From: Vulcanimicrobiota bacterium
GTDB taxonomy: Bacteria > Vulcanimicrobiota > Xenobia > Xenobiales > JADMJV01
Length of the DNA stretch: 64,000 nt
Direction of reading: 5' to 3'
Assembly (NCBI GenBank): GCA_017307785.1
Contig: JAFKGI010000017.1
Location: 1 to 64,000 of the forward strand
Translations under genes and position numbers: made by a program
Notes under the pieces: generated by a model
Seen by the model: the letters and a program-made list of their open reading frames with translations, nothing else
Database searches by the model: none
What the model was told of the DNA's origin: nothing
Shown: piece after piece, positions 32,361-41,493 of the stretch
Numbering within the stretch: position 1 is the first letter of the stretch
Layout of the letters: each line of letters opens with the position of its first letter

Positions 32361-34369
32361 ACGCGGTTACGGGGGTTGCGCACCATGGGCGAGTTGTCCG
32401 GAATGCTGAAGGCCTTTTGGAACTCCGGCATGTTGGAAAGCGGTCCGTTGACGCGGAACCGGGGGTTGGGGTGCGGGTCGGTGTTGACCTGCAGGCGGAC
32501 GTACTCGTCGCGCATGTTCATAGCCCAGATGCGGGCATAGGCCAGGAAGAAGCGCTGCTCGGGGCTGAAGCCGTCGAGCGTCTGCGGGGTTTTGCCTTGC
32601 TGTGAGTCTTTGTAGGCTTCCCAGGCCAGTTTCAGGCCGCCCAGGTCGGCGATGCTTTCACCCACCACCAGTTTGCCCTGGATGAAGAGGCCGGGAGCGA
32701 CTTCGTAGCCGCTGAACTGGTCGACGATGGCCTTGGACAGGGCCTGGAATTTTTCCAGGTCGCTGGGTTTCCACCAGTTGCGCAGGTTGCCCTTGGGGTC
32801 GAACTGCGCGCCCTGGTCGTCGAAGCCGTGGGTGATTTCGTGGCCGATGACCACGCCCAGAGCTCCGTAGTTGACCGCGTCATCGGCCTCCATGGAGAAG
32901 AAGGGCGGTTGCAGGATACCGGCCGGGAACACGATTTCGTTGTTTTGGGGGTCGTAGTAGGCGTTGACGGTGGGCGGGGTCATGTACCATTCGTTGTGGT
33001 CCATGGGTTGGCCGATTTTGGCCAGGTCACGGCGCACTTCGTAGGCGTCGGAGTTTTCCACGTTGGCCAGGTAGTTGTCCCGAGTGATCTGGAGCGAGCT
33101 GTAGTCGCGCCACTTGTCGGGATAGCCGATTTTCTGATGGAAGCTGGCCAGTTTTTCCTGGGCGGCTTTTTTGGTCTCGGGGGTCATCCACTCGAGTTGA
33201 TCGATGGTGACGCTGAGGGCTTTGCGGATGTTCTTGAGCATGTCTTCCACTTTGGCCTTGGCGGCCGGGGGGAAGTGGCGGTCGGCATATTTGTGGCCCA
33301 GGGCGAAGCCCATGTCGCCGTCGACTTCTTTGACGACGCGACGCCAGCGCTGGGTCATTTCCAGAGCGCCCGTCAGGGTTTTGCCGTAGAAGCTGAAGTT
33401 GAGCTGGGACCAGTCCTCGGTGAGGTAGTCGGCCGAGCTTTTCAGGACGTGCCACTGCAGGTAGGCTTTCTTGGCGTCCTCCGGGGTGGACTTCCAGATA
33501 TTGCCCATACTCTTAAAGTATTTGGGGGAGGAAACGTTGACGCTCTTGAGCGGCGGGGTCTTCAGGGCCTTGAAGTAGGCGGCCCAGTTGAAGCCGGGGG
33601 CTTCTTTTTGGAGCTGGGCCACGGTCACGGGATGATAGGTGGCCTGCGGATCGCGCTGCTCGACCATGGTCATGCTGCTCTGGGCCAGTTTGGTTTCCAG
33701 GGCAAAGACCTGGTGGGCCTTTTTCTGGGCCACGGCGGGAGTGTCGCCCCACTTTTCAAAGACCTGCTGCAGGAAGGCCTGGTACTGGGTGCGGATTTTC
33801 TGCGACTTCTCGTCTTTGCGGGTGTAGTACTCGCAGTCGGGGAGGCCGAGGCCGGCCTGGCCGAGTTGTCCGATGACCAGGCTGGAGTCTTTGGAGTCCT
33901 GGGCCGACCCGAAGCTGAAGAGCGGGTGATTGGCGTGCAGGTGCTGGTTGGTGATGAAGGCCTGCAGGTCTTTGGTTTTGTTCAGATCTTGTAACTCGCG
34001 GGTGACCAGGGCCTTGCCGGCTGCCTGTCCTTGTTCGGTCATGCCGGAGGTGTAAAAGTCGCCGAGCTTTTTGCCTTCGGCGTCGCTGGGATTCTTGGCT
34101 TGCTCCTCCAGGATGGTGTGCAGCTTGTCCTGGTTCTCTTCGAGCAGCTTGTTGAAAGTGCCCCAGCGGGGTTTGTCAGCCGGAATGGGATTGGCCTTGA
34201 GCCAGCCGCCGTTGGCGTACTGGAAGAAATCCTGAGCGGGATTGGCGGTGCGGTCGAGGTTGTTGAGGTCGAGGCCGCTTTGCGACGGTTCAGCGTGCAG
34301 GACGCTACAAGAAAAAAGAGCCAGGGCCGCTGCGGCCAGGCTCTTGCGCGAAAAGATCGGTTGGGTCAT
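32354..34369 (-). CDS. M13-family zinc metallopeptidase (neprilysin/PepO-like)
   Basis: A 671-residue secreted protein with signal peptide (MTQPIFSRKSLAAAALALFS, Cys at 21 may allow lipidation). The M13 catalytic signatures are all present: substrate-binding NAYYD (469-473), zinc motif H510-E-I-T-H514, third ligand in GESIADLGG (E571), and the C-terminal segment PHPNPRFRVNGPLSN typical of the family. These enzymes cleave short peptides in the periplasm or outside the cell. Length is normal for the family. It lies 18 bases downstream of the 150-residue gene on the same strand. Confidence 0.93.
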   Translation of the reverse strand: MTQPIFSRKSLAAAALALFSCSVLHAEPSQSGLDLNNLDRTANPAQDFFQYANGGWLKANPIPADKPRWGTFNKLLEENQDKLHTILEEQAKNPSDAEGKKLGDFYTSGMTEQGQAAGKALVTRELQDLNKTKDLQAFITNQHLHANHPLFSFGSAQDSKDSSLVIGQLGQAGLGLPDCEYYTRKDEKSQKIRTQYQAFLQQVFEKWGDTPAVAQKKAHQVFALETKLAQSSMTMVEQRDPQATYHPVTVAQLQKEAPGFNWAAYFKALKTPPLKSVNVSSPKYFKSMGNIWKSTPEDAKKAYLQWHVLKSSADYLTEDWSQLNFSFYGKTLTGALEMTQRWRRVVKEVDGDMGFALGHKYADRHFPPAAKAKVEDMLKNIRKALSVTIDQLEWMTPETKKAAQEKLASFHQKIGYPDKWRDYSSLQITRDNYLANVENSDAYEVRRDLAKIGQPMDHNEWYMTPPTVNAYYDPQNNEIVFPAGILQPPFFSMEADDAVNYGALGVVIGHEITHGFDDQGAQFDPKGNLRNWWKPSDLEKFQALSKAIVDQFSGYEVAPGLFIQGKLVVGESIADLGGLKLAWEAYKDSQQGKTPQTLDGFSPEQRFFLAYARIWAMNMRDEYVRLQVNTDPHPNPRFRVNGPLSNMPEFQKAFSIPDNSPMVRNPRNRVW

Positions 34370-34387
34370 GCCCAGCGCGTTCGCTTT

Positions 34388-34840
34388 CTACTCGAAGGAC
34401 CCCTCCGGGGCTTTGGTGGCCTCCACCAGTTGAGCCAGCGGGGCCAGGAAGCTTTCGATGGCTTGCGGGGTGGGTTCCATGTCGTCCTTGATGAGACGGT
34501 ATTCTTTATGGGTGAGCTCCAGTTCCAGGAAAGGAGCGAGAGCGGTCAGGGCGCTGAGGACTTCTTGCCTGGCCAGCAGTTCCCGAGCTTCTTGGGATTC
34601 GGCGCGAATCACGTAGTTGTCGTCCAGTTGCGGGTCGCCGATCTTGGTTTCGTCGGAAATACCCATCTTGTCGAGTTGCTTGGAGAAGTCGCTCTCGGCG
34701 CTCAGGCGGAGGCGTGCGGCCGGGCGGGCCTGGAGCACGACCAGCCACTGCCGTTCGCCCAGGGCCTGCAGAGTCAGGGGAATGCCCTGATACTCGTTGC
34801 CGAAATGATTGAGGATCGATTCATCGATAGTAGTCATCAT
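34388..34840 (-). CDS. Hypothetical 150-residue protein
   Basis: Begins at one of two adjacent ATGs (34840 or 34837). A soluble acidic protein with a beta-rich first half (QWLVVLQARPAARLRLSAES), a helix-rich second half and a hydrophobic LSALTALAPFLELEL segment that is too short and charged to span a membrane. I do not recognise a family. A 14-base perfect palindrome containing a -10-like TATACT sits five bases before the first ATG. It is probably co-transcribed with the M13 peptidase. Confidence 0.6.
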   Translation of the reverse strand: MMTTIDESILNHFGNEYQGIPLTLQALGERQWLVVLQARPAARLRLSAESDFSKQLDKMGISDETKIGDPQLDDNYVIRAESQEARELLARQEVLSALTALAPFLELELTHKEYRLIKDDMEPTPQAIESFLAPLAQLVEATKAPEGSFE

Positions 34841-34844
34841 GGCT

Positions 34845-34858
34845 TAGAGTATACTCTA
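34845..34858. promoter_or_regulatory. Perfect 14-base palindrome in a divergent promoter region
   Basis: TAGAGTATACTCTA reads the same on both strands and contains TATACT, a good -10 hexamer in either direction. It sits in the 106-base gap between the 150-residue gene (minus) and fumC (plus). Either an operator or a symmetric -10 region; no clear -35 was found at standard spacing. Confidence 0.4.
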
Positions 34859-34946
34859 CACTAAGTTAACCCTCCTGCTGAGGGAGAGGGGGAGGGGTTG
34901 GGCGTGAGGAAGCGGCCCGCATAGTTTTTGACCGCGGAGGTTCGTT

Positions 34947-36353
34947 ATGAGTACGCAGACGGCGCAGGTTCGTCAGGAATCCGATACGATGGGAACGATT
35001 GAGGTCGCCAGCGACCGCTACTGGGGCGCGCAGACGCAGCGTTCGCTCAAGTACTTTAATATAGGGGAAGACACCATGCCCCCGGTGCTGATTCGCGCCT
35101 TCGGGATTTTGAAGAGGTCGGCCGCCGAGGTCAATTGTGAACTGGGGCTGCTCAAACCGGAACTTAAGGATCTGATTGTGCGCGCGGCCAATGAGGTGGT
35201 CGAGAACCGGCTGGACGAGCATTTTCCGCTGCGCATCTGGCAGACCGGCTCGGGTACCCAGACCAACATGAACACCAATGAGGTGATTTCCAACCGGGCC
35301 ATCGAGCTGGCCGGCGGTCAGATGGGCTCCAAGAAGCCTGTTCATCCCAACGACCACGTCAATATGTCGCAGTCTTCCAACGACACTTTCCCTACCGCCA
35401 TGCACATTGCGGCCGTGGAGGTGGTGGTGCGCAAACTGGTTCCGGCCGTCAAGCATCTGCGCGACGTGCTGGCCTCCAAGCAGACCAAGTTCGAGCACAT
35501 CGTCAAGATCGGGCGTACTCACCTGCAGGACGCGGTGCCCCTGACCATGGGTCAGGAATTCGGCGGCTACGTGGCCATGCTGAATCAGGATCTGCAGCGC
35601 CTGGACATGATTCTCCCTCACTTATATGAGCTGGCCGCCGGCGGCACGGCCGTGGGTACGGGCCTGAACTCGCACCCGGACTTCGCCGTCAAGGTGGCCG
35701 AGCGCATCGCCTCCATCAGCGGTCTGCCTTTCGTGACCGCGCCCGACAAGTTTGCCGGCCTGGCCTCGCACGACCCGCTGGTGATGGCCAGTGGCGCTCT
35801 CAAGACGCTGGCCTGCTCGCTGATGAAGATCGCCAATGACATTCGCTGGCTGGCTTCGGGGCCGCGTTGCGGTCTGGGCGAGCTGGTGTTGCCCGAGAAT
35901 GAGCCGGGATCCTCGATCATGCCGGGTAAGGTCAACCCCACTCAGTCGGAGGCCATGACGATGGTGGCCGTGCAGGTGATGGGCAATGATGCCGCTATTG
36001 GGTTTGCCGGTTCTCAGGGCAATTTCGAATTGAATGTCTTTAAACCGGTCATCATCCACAACTTTTTACATAGTGTTCGACTGCTGTGCGACACCTGTCA
36101 TTCCTTTGCCGACCATTGTGCTGTAGGTATCGAGGCCGATGAAGAGGTGATCGGGGCCTACGTTCGTGACTCGCTGATGCTGGTGACCGCCCTGGCCCCC
36201 AAGATCGGTTACGACACGGCCGCCAAGGTCGCGAAGCAGGCACACAAAGAGAAAAAGAACCTCAAGCAAGTCTGTCTGGAGCTGAATTTGCTCACCGAGG
36301 CGGAGTTTGATGAGGCTCTTCAGCCCCTGAAAATGTGCTTCCCCGGAGTCTAA
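34947..36353 (+). CDS. fumC: Class II fumarate hydratase
   Basis: A 468-residue cytosolic enzyme converting fumarate and malate in the citric acid cycle. Near-complete conservation with class II fumarases: [20 protein letters not shown] at the N-terminus, [30 protein letters not shown], the catalytic-loop signature [13 protein letters not shown] (about 321-333) and the C-terminal VGIEADEE. Length is normal. It has a clear GCGGAGG ribosome site. It precedes the alternative complex III operon by 156 bases, with a hairpin between, so the two may be separately transcribed. Confidence 0.97.
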   Translation: MSTQTAQVRQESDTMGTIEVASDRYWGAQTQRSLKYFNIGEDTMPPVLIRAFGILKRSAAEVNCELGLLKPELKDLIVRAANEVVENRLDEHFPLRIWQTGSGTQTNMNTNEVISNRAIELAGGQMGSKKPVHPNDHVNMSQSSNDTFPTAMHIAAVEVVVRKLVPAVKHLRDVLASKQTKFEHIVKIGRTHLQDAVPLTMGQEFGGYVAMLNQDLQRLDMILPHLYELAAGGTAVGTGLNSHPDFAVKVAERIASISGLPFVTAPDKFAGLASHDPLVMASGALKTLACSLMKIANDIRWLASGPRCGLGELVLPENEPGSSIMPGKVNPTQSEAMTMVAVQVMGNDAAIGFAGSQGNFELNVFKPVIIHNFLHSVRLLCDTCHSFADHCAVGIEADEEVIGAYVRDSLMLVTALAPKIGYDTAAKVAKQAHKEKKNLKQVCLELNLLTEAEFDEALQPLKMCFPGV

Positions 36354-36404
36354 TCTTGCATTAAAAGACTCAAGATTCATCAGTGTTTCAGGCAGAAGGA
36401 GTCA

Positions 36405-36426
36405 GGGGGAGCTTGTAAAAGCCCCT
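36405..36426 (+). terminator. Possible terminator after fumC
   Basis: Stem GGGG(A)GCTT / AAGCCCC(T) with a bulged A and a 4-base loop, followed by a weak T-rich stretch (TTTGAGAAATTTTTC). It lies 52 bases after the fumC stop and upstream of a possible promoter for the complex III operon. Confidence 0.4.
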
Positions 36427-36437
36427 TTGAGAAATTT

Positions 36438-36467
36438 TTCACAAAGTCTCCGGCACGGGGGTAAAGT
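36438..36467 (+). promoter_or_regulatory. Possible promoter of the alternative complex III operon
   Basis: -35-like TTCACA (36438-36443), 18-base spacer, -10-like TAAAGT (36462-36467). Downstream, a small hairpin GTAGG-GTTT-CCTAC (36475-36488) precedes the strong ribosome site AAGGAG of actA. Confidence 0.35.
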
Positions 36468-36509
36468 GTCGGTCGTAGGGTTTCCTACACACATAAGGAG
36501 TAGAGGTTC

Positions 36510-37064
36510 ATGGCACCAGAGCAGAGATTACTGGCCAGCATCAGAACGATTGTTCTGATCGCTCCCGTCGCCCTGATGATCACGTTTTTCGCGGTCTATA
36601 AATTCAGTTGGCGCGTCAAGGAGCAGCCGTTCCCGTTTCCCCACAATGTGCACGCGGGAACGCGGCAGATTGATTGTAAATATTGTCACCGTGGCACGGA
36701 CAAGGGCTATATGGCCGGCGTTCCTTCGGTGTCTGACTGCTGGGCCTGCCATCAAAATTTGATGGGCAAGAGCTCGGTTGACCCGAATGCCAACGTCATT
36801 GACCGTCCTGATGTGCAGCGTTTGCTCAAGGACTATGTCGAGACCAAAAAAGAAATCAAGTGGTACAAGGTTTACGACATGCCTGAGCACGTCAAATTCC
36901 CGCACAAGGCCCACATCAATGCGGGTCTGCAGTGCGTCGAGTGCCACGGCAAGGTGGAAGACATGAAGGTGGTGACCATGAACCAGGTTCCTCATATGGG
37001 CTGGTGCGTGGGTTGTCATCGTCAGAAAAATGCTCCCACCGATTGCACGGTTTGTCACAACTAG
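36510..37064 (+). CDS. actA: Alternative complex III subunit A, pentahaem cytochrome c
   Basis: A 184-residue membrane-anchored multihaem cytochrome: one N-terminal helix (about 12-31), then five CxxCH haem-binding sites at C56-H60, C77-H81, C142-H146, C166-H170 and C179-H183. The haem domain faces the periplasm. The layout matches ActA of alternative complex III, a quinol:cytochrome c (or oxidase) oxidoreductase that replaces the bc1 complex; identification rests mainly on the following actB-C-D genes. A strong ribosome site (AAGGAG) lies 9 bases upstream of the ATG. The gap to actB is 12 bases. Confidence 0.93.
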   Translation: MAPEQRLLASIRTIVLIAPVALMITFFAVYKFSWRVKEQPFPFPHNVHAGTRQIDCKYCHRGTDKGYMAGVPSVSDCWACHQNLMGKSSVDPNANVIDRPDVQRLLKDYVETKKEIKWYKVYDMPEHVKFPHKAHINAGLQCVECHGKVEDMKVVTMNQVPHMGWCVGCHRQKNAPTDCTVCHN

Positions 37065-37076
37065 GCGGAGGATTCA

Positions 37077-39338
37077 GTGTCACTTTCACGTCGTAATTTT
37101 ATCAAGGTTGGTCTGATGACGGGAGCGGCTGTGTCGCTCACCGCCTGTCAGCGCAACGTCGAGCACGGGGTCGTCTCGCAGTATGCAATGCCGGAATACG
37201 CGCTTCCGGGTCAGCCTCTCTACTGGGCAACCAGTTGTGGAGAGTGCTACGGTGGCTGCGGTGTGGCCATCAAGACCGTTGATGGCCGCGCCATCAAGAT
37301 GGAAGGCCTTCCCGAGCATCCCCTCAGCTTCGGTGCTGTTTGCGCCCGAGGCCACTCCGGTCTGCAGGTGACCTATCACCCGAGCCGCCTGAATGACATT
37401 CAGGATGGCGCCGGCAAGGTCACCGATCGCGACTGGGGCAACTTCTTCAAGTCCACCCTGGACAAGGCTCAACTGGCCGACAAGCAGCCTCTCTTCGTGA
37501 CCCGCTCGCTGGGCGGCACGCTGGGCGGTCTGATGGTCGAGCTGGCCAAGGAAGCCAAAGGCAAGATCTGGGTCCTCGATTACCCGGGTCGCCTGGCCGA
37601 GCGCCAGGTGATGAAAGCGCTGACCGGCAAAGCCGAGCTGCCTTTCTATCGCTTCGAGGACGCCGATTATGCGGTGACCTTCGGTGGCGACTTGCTGGCT
37701 CTGGGCCATAACATCGTGCGCTCCGGTTGGGGCTACGGTGAGTTCCGTCAGGGTCGTGGACGCGACCGCGGCACGCTGGTCTCGGTTTCCTCGCGCATCA
37801 ACATGACCGCCGGAAACTCCGACCGCTGGCTGGCCACTCGGCCCGGTGCCGAAGGCTGGGTCGCCCTGGCCGTCGGTAACATCGTTGCCGCCAAGAAGGG
37901 TGGCGCCTCCTGGCCCGCCTGGGCCAAGTCGATTTCGCTGGAGAAGGCCGCCGAGTCTTCCGGTCTTGACGCCAAGCTCATCGAGCGCCTGGCTGCTCAG
38001 CTCTTGAAGGCCAAGAAGCCTCTGATCGTGGCCGACAGCGATGCTGGCAACTACGTCAACGGCGTGGACTCGCTCTATATCATTCACGCTCTGCAGAAGC
38101 TGCTCACGGGCAGCATCGAGACCTGGGAGCCGGAAGCGGTTCTGGGCGTGAAGGGCGGTGTGCCTAAGGGCTTGATCGTCAACACGGCCGAAGCGATGAA
38201 GCACCTGGACAGCGGCAATTGCGGCGCTACCTGGGTCTTCGACGTGGACGTGGTCAGCTTGATGCCCGCCTCCATCGACGCCAAGGCGCAGCTGGCCAAG
38301 GGCGGCAATCTGGTGGTCTTCTCCACCTTTGCCAACGACACCACCAAGCTGGCCAAGGCCGTCGTGCCCATCCTCAACTGGATCGAAGACTTCGGCGACC
38401 AGCGCATCACCGGCGCCGGTCTGGACGTCTACAACGTGCAGCAGCCGGCCATTCGCCCCCACTGGGAGAATGCTCGCTCGCTGGGCGCCATCTTGACGGC
38501 CGTCAAGCTCGGTGACCCCATCGGTCTGGGCGTGATTCCCGCCGGAGCTGGCGAGAATGCCTCCAAGGGCAAGACGTTCCGCGACTTGATCAAGGGCGAC
38601 GCCGACGACGCACGTTGGGAGACCCTGTTGGCTCGCGGTGGCGCTTACAAAGCCGAATCGCTGGCCTTTGACGTCTACAAGAATCGCGTGGTCACCCCGC
38701 CCCGTCTGCTGCCGGATCCCGGCAAGGCGCCGGCTGGCGTGAATCCTTACGAGGGACTTGAGCCCGCCACCGTCTCGCAGTGGACCGACCTGTTCGTGGA
38801 GGGACCGACTCTGGTGCCCATCGCGACGTTGGCCCTGAAGGACGGCAGCCTCGGCAACCGCCCCTGGATGCAGGAACTGCCCGATCCGATGACCACCGCC
38901 GTTTGGGGTGGCTACATCGAAATGAGCCAGCGCTTCGCCGATGCCAACGGCATCAAGCGCCACGACGTGGTGAAAGTCACCGTCGAGGGCGTGGATAAGC
39001 CGATTGTCGGACCTGCGCTGCCGAACATCTCGATGCACGACGACTTCATTGGTATCCCGGTCGGAATGGAAAATCCCGACTACTCGGGCTGGTCCAATCT
39101 GAACTACGGTATGGGCAGCAAGGTCTTCGGACGTTACGGCTGGACCAACGCCAACTACAGTAAGGGCGGCATCAACCCGCTGACCAAGATTCCGGCGAAG
39201 ATGACGGCAGGCGGCGAGCCTCGCTGGGTCGGCACCAAAGTCAAGGTCGAAAAAGATGCCGAAAACAAAGTTGAAATGATTACGGCAATGGATATCCGCG
39301 TGTTCCTGTTACCGCGTGAAATCCTGCCCTTTGAATAA
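37077..39338 (+). CDS. actB: Alternative complex III subunit B, molybdopterin-like part (B1)
   Basis: A 753-residue protein starting at GTG 37077, with GGCGGAGG upstream. The N-terminus carries a twin-arginine signal (SRRNFIKV) and a lipobox-like LTAC. The rest resembles the molybdopterin-oxidoreductase half of ActB. Four cysteines in a CxxCxxxC(x27)C pattern (CGECYGGC ... CARG) are retained here, although described ActB proteins lack a molybdenum cofactor; whether a cluster is bound is open. In most ActB proteins this part is fused to the ferredoxin part; here the latter is a separate gene 26 bases downstream. Confidence 0.92.
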   Translation: MSLSRRNFIKVGLMTGAAVSLTACQRNVEHGVVSQYAMPEYALPGQPLYWATSCGECYGGCGVAIKTVDGRAIKMEGLPEHPLSFGAVCARGHSGLQVTYHPSRLNDIQDGAGKVTDRDWGNFFKSTLDKAQLADKQPLFVTRSLGGTLGGLMVELAKEAKGKIWVLDYPGRLAERQVMKALTGKAELPFYRFEDADYAVTFGGDLLALGHNIVRSGWGYGEFRQGRGRDRGTLVSVSSRINMTAGNSDRWLATRPGAEGWVALAVGNIVAAKKGGASWPAWAKSISLEKAAESSGLDAKLIERLAAQLLKAKKPLIVADSDAGNYVNGVDSLYIIHALQKLLTGSIETWEPEAVLGVKGGVPKGLIVNTAEAMKHLDSGNCGATWVFDVDVVSLMPASIDAKAQLAKGGNLVVFSTFANDTTKLAKAVVPILNWIEDFGDQRITGAGLDVYNVQQPAIRPHWENARSLGAILTAVKLGDPIGLGVIPAGAGENASKGKTFRDLIKGDADDARWETLLARGGAYKAESLAFDVYKNRVVTPPRLLPDPGKAPAGVNPYEGLEPATVSQWTDLFVEGPTLVPIATLALKDGSLGNRPWMQELPDPMTTAVWGGYIEMSQRFADANGIKRHDVVKVTVEGVDKPIVGPALPNISMHDDFIGIPVGMENPDYSGWSNLNYGMGSKVFGRYGWTNANYSKGGINPLTKIPAKMTAGGEPRWVGTKVKVEKDAENKVEMITAMDIRVFLLPREILPFE

Positions 39339-39364
39339 CTGGAAGCGCTCGAAAAGGAGATAGT

Positions 39365-40105
39365 ATGGCTGACGAAAAGCCCCCTTGGGGCGTAGTTCAG
39401 TGGGGGATGGTAGTGGATACAGACCGCTGCACGGGTTGTAAAGCCTGCGTAGTGGCCTGCCGCTCCGAAAATAATATTGCAACCGTAGGCGCCGAGCAGA
39501 GCGCCATGGGCCGCATGATGGATTGGATTCGCATCGAGCGCATGTTCCACGGCGAGTATCCGGACATCCAGACGATGTTCGTGCCGATGCTCTGCCAGCA
39601 CTGCGGTTCGGCACCTTGCGAATCGGTATGCCCGGTCTTCGCGGCAGTCGGCACGCACGACGGTCTCAACGCTCAGGTTTATAACCGCTGCGTGGGAACT
39701 CGTCTGTGCGCCAACAACTGCCCGTACCACGTGCGTATGTATAACTTTGTGCAGCCCAAGTGGCCGCCGTCTATGGAACTGTTGCTCAACCCCGACGTGT
39801 CGGTGCGCAACGAAGGCGTAATGGAAAAGTGCACCATGTGTGTGCAGCGTATCCGTCGCGCCGACCTGGATGCGAAGGTTAGCAAGAGACCTACGGAAGA
39901 CGGCGAGCTGCGCCCAGCCTGCGTGCAGAGCTGCGGCGCCGGCTGTCTGACCTTCGGTGACTTGAACGATGAGGAAAGCACCATCAGCAAGATGGTCAAG
40001 CATCACGCTCATCGCAACTACCGCATCGGGCACGTCGAATATCACACCGCTCCCAACGTCATTTACCTGCGTCCGGAGAAGAATTCGGAGGCCCTGGGGG
40101 CATGA
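39365..40105 (+). CDS. actB: Alternative complex III subunit B, iron-sulfur part (B2)
   Basis: A 246-residue ferredoxin-type protein with four cysteine groups: CTGCKACVVAC, CQHCGSAPCESVCP, CVGTRLCANNCP and CTMCVQRIRR plus CVQSCGAGC, the NrfC/PsrB/ActB pattern for four iron-sulfur clusters. No signal peptide, so it would have to be carried across with the Tat-dependent B1 protein. It passes electrons from quinol to the cytochromes. Overlaps actC by four bases (ATGA). Confidence 0.92.
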   Translation: MADEKPPWGVVQWGMVVDTDRCTGCKACVVACRSENNIATVGAEQSAMGRMMDWIRIERMFHGEYPDIQTMFVPMLCQHCGSAPCESVCPVFAAVGTHDGLNAQVYNRCVGTRLCANNCPYHVRMYNFVQPKWPPSMELLLNPDVSVRNEGVMEKCTMCVQRIRRADLDAKVSKRPTEDGELRPACVQSCGAGCLTFGDLNDEESTISKMVKHHAHRNYRIGHVEYHTAPNVIYLRPEKNSEALGA

Positions 40106-41490
40106 GCCACGAGAATCTGAATTTCCGCGCGGCGGAGATCTCCATCCCGGAGATCTACAACGCCTCGTTTGAGCCCATCGGGCGCTCAGGCTGGCGGAGC
40201 AACGTCGTGATCGGGATTTGTATCCTGATGGTGATGTGCGCCGGTATCGCCTTCGCCCGTCAGGTGTTCTGCGGTTTCTGGGTAACCGGACTGCACATCC
40301 CCGTCTACTGGGGCTACTTCATTATCACGTTCGTGTTCTGGATTGGTGTAGCTCACGCCGGCGCGCTCATCTCAGCTCTGCTGAGGTTGTGTGGCGCAGA
40401 ATGGAAATCGGCTGTAACGCGCGTCGCCGAGGTGATCACCTTGTTCACCCTCCCGGCCGCCGCCTCGTTCCCGCTGATTCACGTAGGCCGCACCGAAGCT
40501 GCCTATTACTGCTTGCCCTTCCCGAACCACCGTCTGTTGTGGCCCAACTTCAAATCGATGTTGGTGTGGGACGTGTTCGCTATCTCCACCTACCTGACCG
40601 GCTCCGTGATCTTCTTGTATGTGACCACGGTGCCTGACCTGGGCATCGCCCGTCCGCGTATGAAGGGCTGGATTCGCACCCTCTACACGCTGATGAGCTG
40701 GGGCTGGCGCGGCACCGCCGAGGAATGGAAACGAGTCAAGGAAGCTGCTGCTCTCTACTCGGTCATCATTCTCCCGGTCGTTATCTCGGTGCACACCATC
40801 GTATCTTGGGACTTCGCAATGCAGGTAGTGCCCGGTTGGCACTCCGAGGTCTTCGGTCCCATCTTCTTCGTAGGCGCTCTCTACTCGGGAACCGCCGCCG
40901 TGTTCACGATGCTCTGCATCCTGATCTGGACCTACCCTTCCTTCCGACTGCTGATTACCCAGGTTCACTACGATATGCTGGGTCGCGTGTGGCTGGTGCT
41001 GGGTCTGGCCTGGGCCTACCTCTTCTTCAATGACTTCCTGCCCGCTTATTATGCCCACAAGGCCGATAAGATGGACTACTTGTACTACAACGCCTTCGGT
41101 GCCTACGCTCCCCACTGGTGGATGCTGGTCATCGGAAACTTCGTGGTGCCGCTGATGTGCCTGGCCTTCCAGGAATTCCGCCGCAGCATCTTCCCGATGT
41201 TCGTGCTGTCCATCATCGTCAACATCTGTATGTATCTCGAGCGCGTGGTTATCATCATCCCCGGTCTCGAAATCTACAACAAACTGAACTACAACATTCT
41301 GCCTTACTCGATCAGCCCCACCGAGTTCTTCATCGTATGCGGAACCTTCGGCTGGGTTATCGGCGGACTCACGACCTTCTGTCGCGTCTTCCCGATTCTC
41401 CCTTACTGGGAACTGGCCGAGACCAAGTCACGTCAAATTGAGCGCGAAGTAGCCGGCGTCAACGTTGCCTACTTCCAGTCGGGTGAGTAA
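40102..41490 (+). CDS. actC: Alternative complex III subunit C, NrfD-like quinol-site protein
   Basis: A 462-residue polytopic inner-membrane protein with about ten hydrophobic helices and NrfD/ActC features, for example FWIGVAHAGALISALLRLCG (helix 2) with the His often placed near the quinol site, and GWHSEVFGPIFFVGALYSG. It oxidises menaquinol or ubiquinol. Length and neighbour order fit ActC. No separate ActF gene, a second NrfD-like subunit found in many complexes, follows. Confidence 0.93.
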   Translation: MSHENLNFRAAEISIPEIYNASFEPIGRSGWRSNVVIGICILMVMCAGIAFARQVFCGFWVTGLHIPVYWGYFIITFVFWIGVAHAGALISALLRLCGAEWKSAVTRVAEVITLFTLPAAASFPLIHVGRTEAAYYCLPFPNHRLLWPNFKSMLVWDVFAISTYLTGSVIFLYVTTVPDLGIARPRMKGWIRTLYTLMSWGWRGTAEEWKRVKEAAALYSVIILPVVISVHTIVSWDFAMQVVPGWHSEVFGPIFFVGALYSGTAAVFTMLCILIWTYPSFRLLITQVHYDMLGRVWLVLGLAWAYLFFNDFLPAYYAHKADKMDYLYYNAFGAYAPHWWMLVIGNFVVPLMCLAFQEFRRSIFPMFVLSIIVNICMYLERVVIIIPGLEIYNKLNYNILPYSISPTEFFIVCGTFGWVIGGLTTFCRVFPILPYWELAETKSRQIEREVAGVNVAYFQSGE

Positions 41491-41493
41491 ACG

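Noticed and set aside
37086..39038. 650-codon open frame antisense to actB
   Set aside because: Mirror frame of a GC-rich gene with a well-supported plus-strand product; no recognisable protein features.
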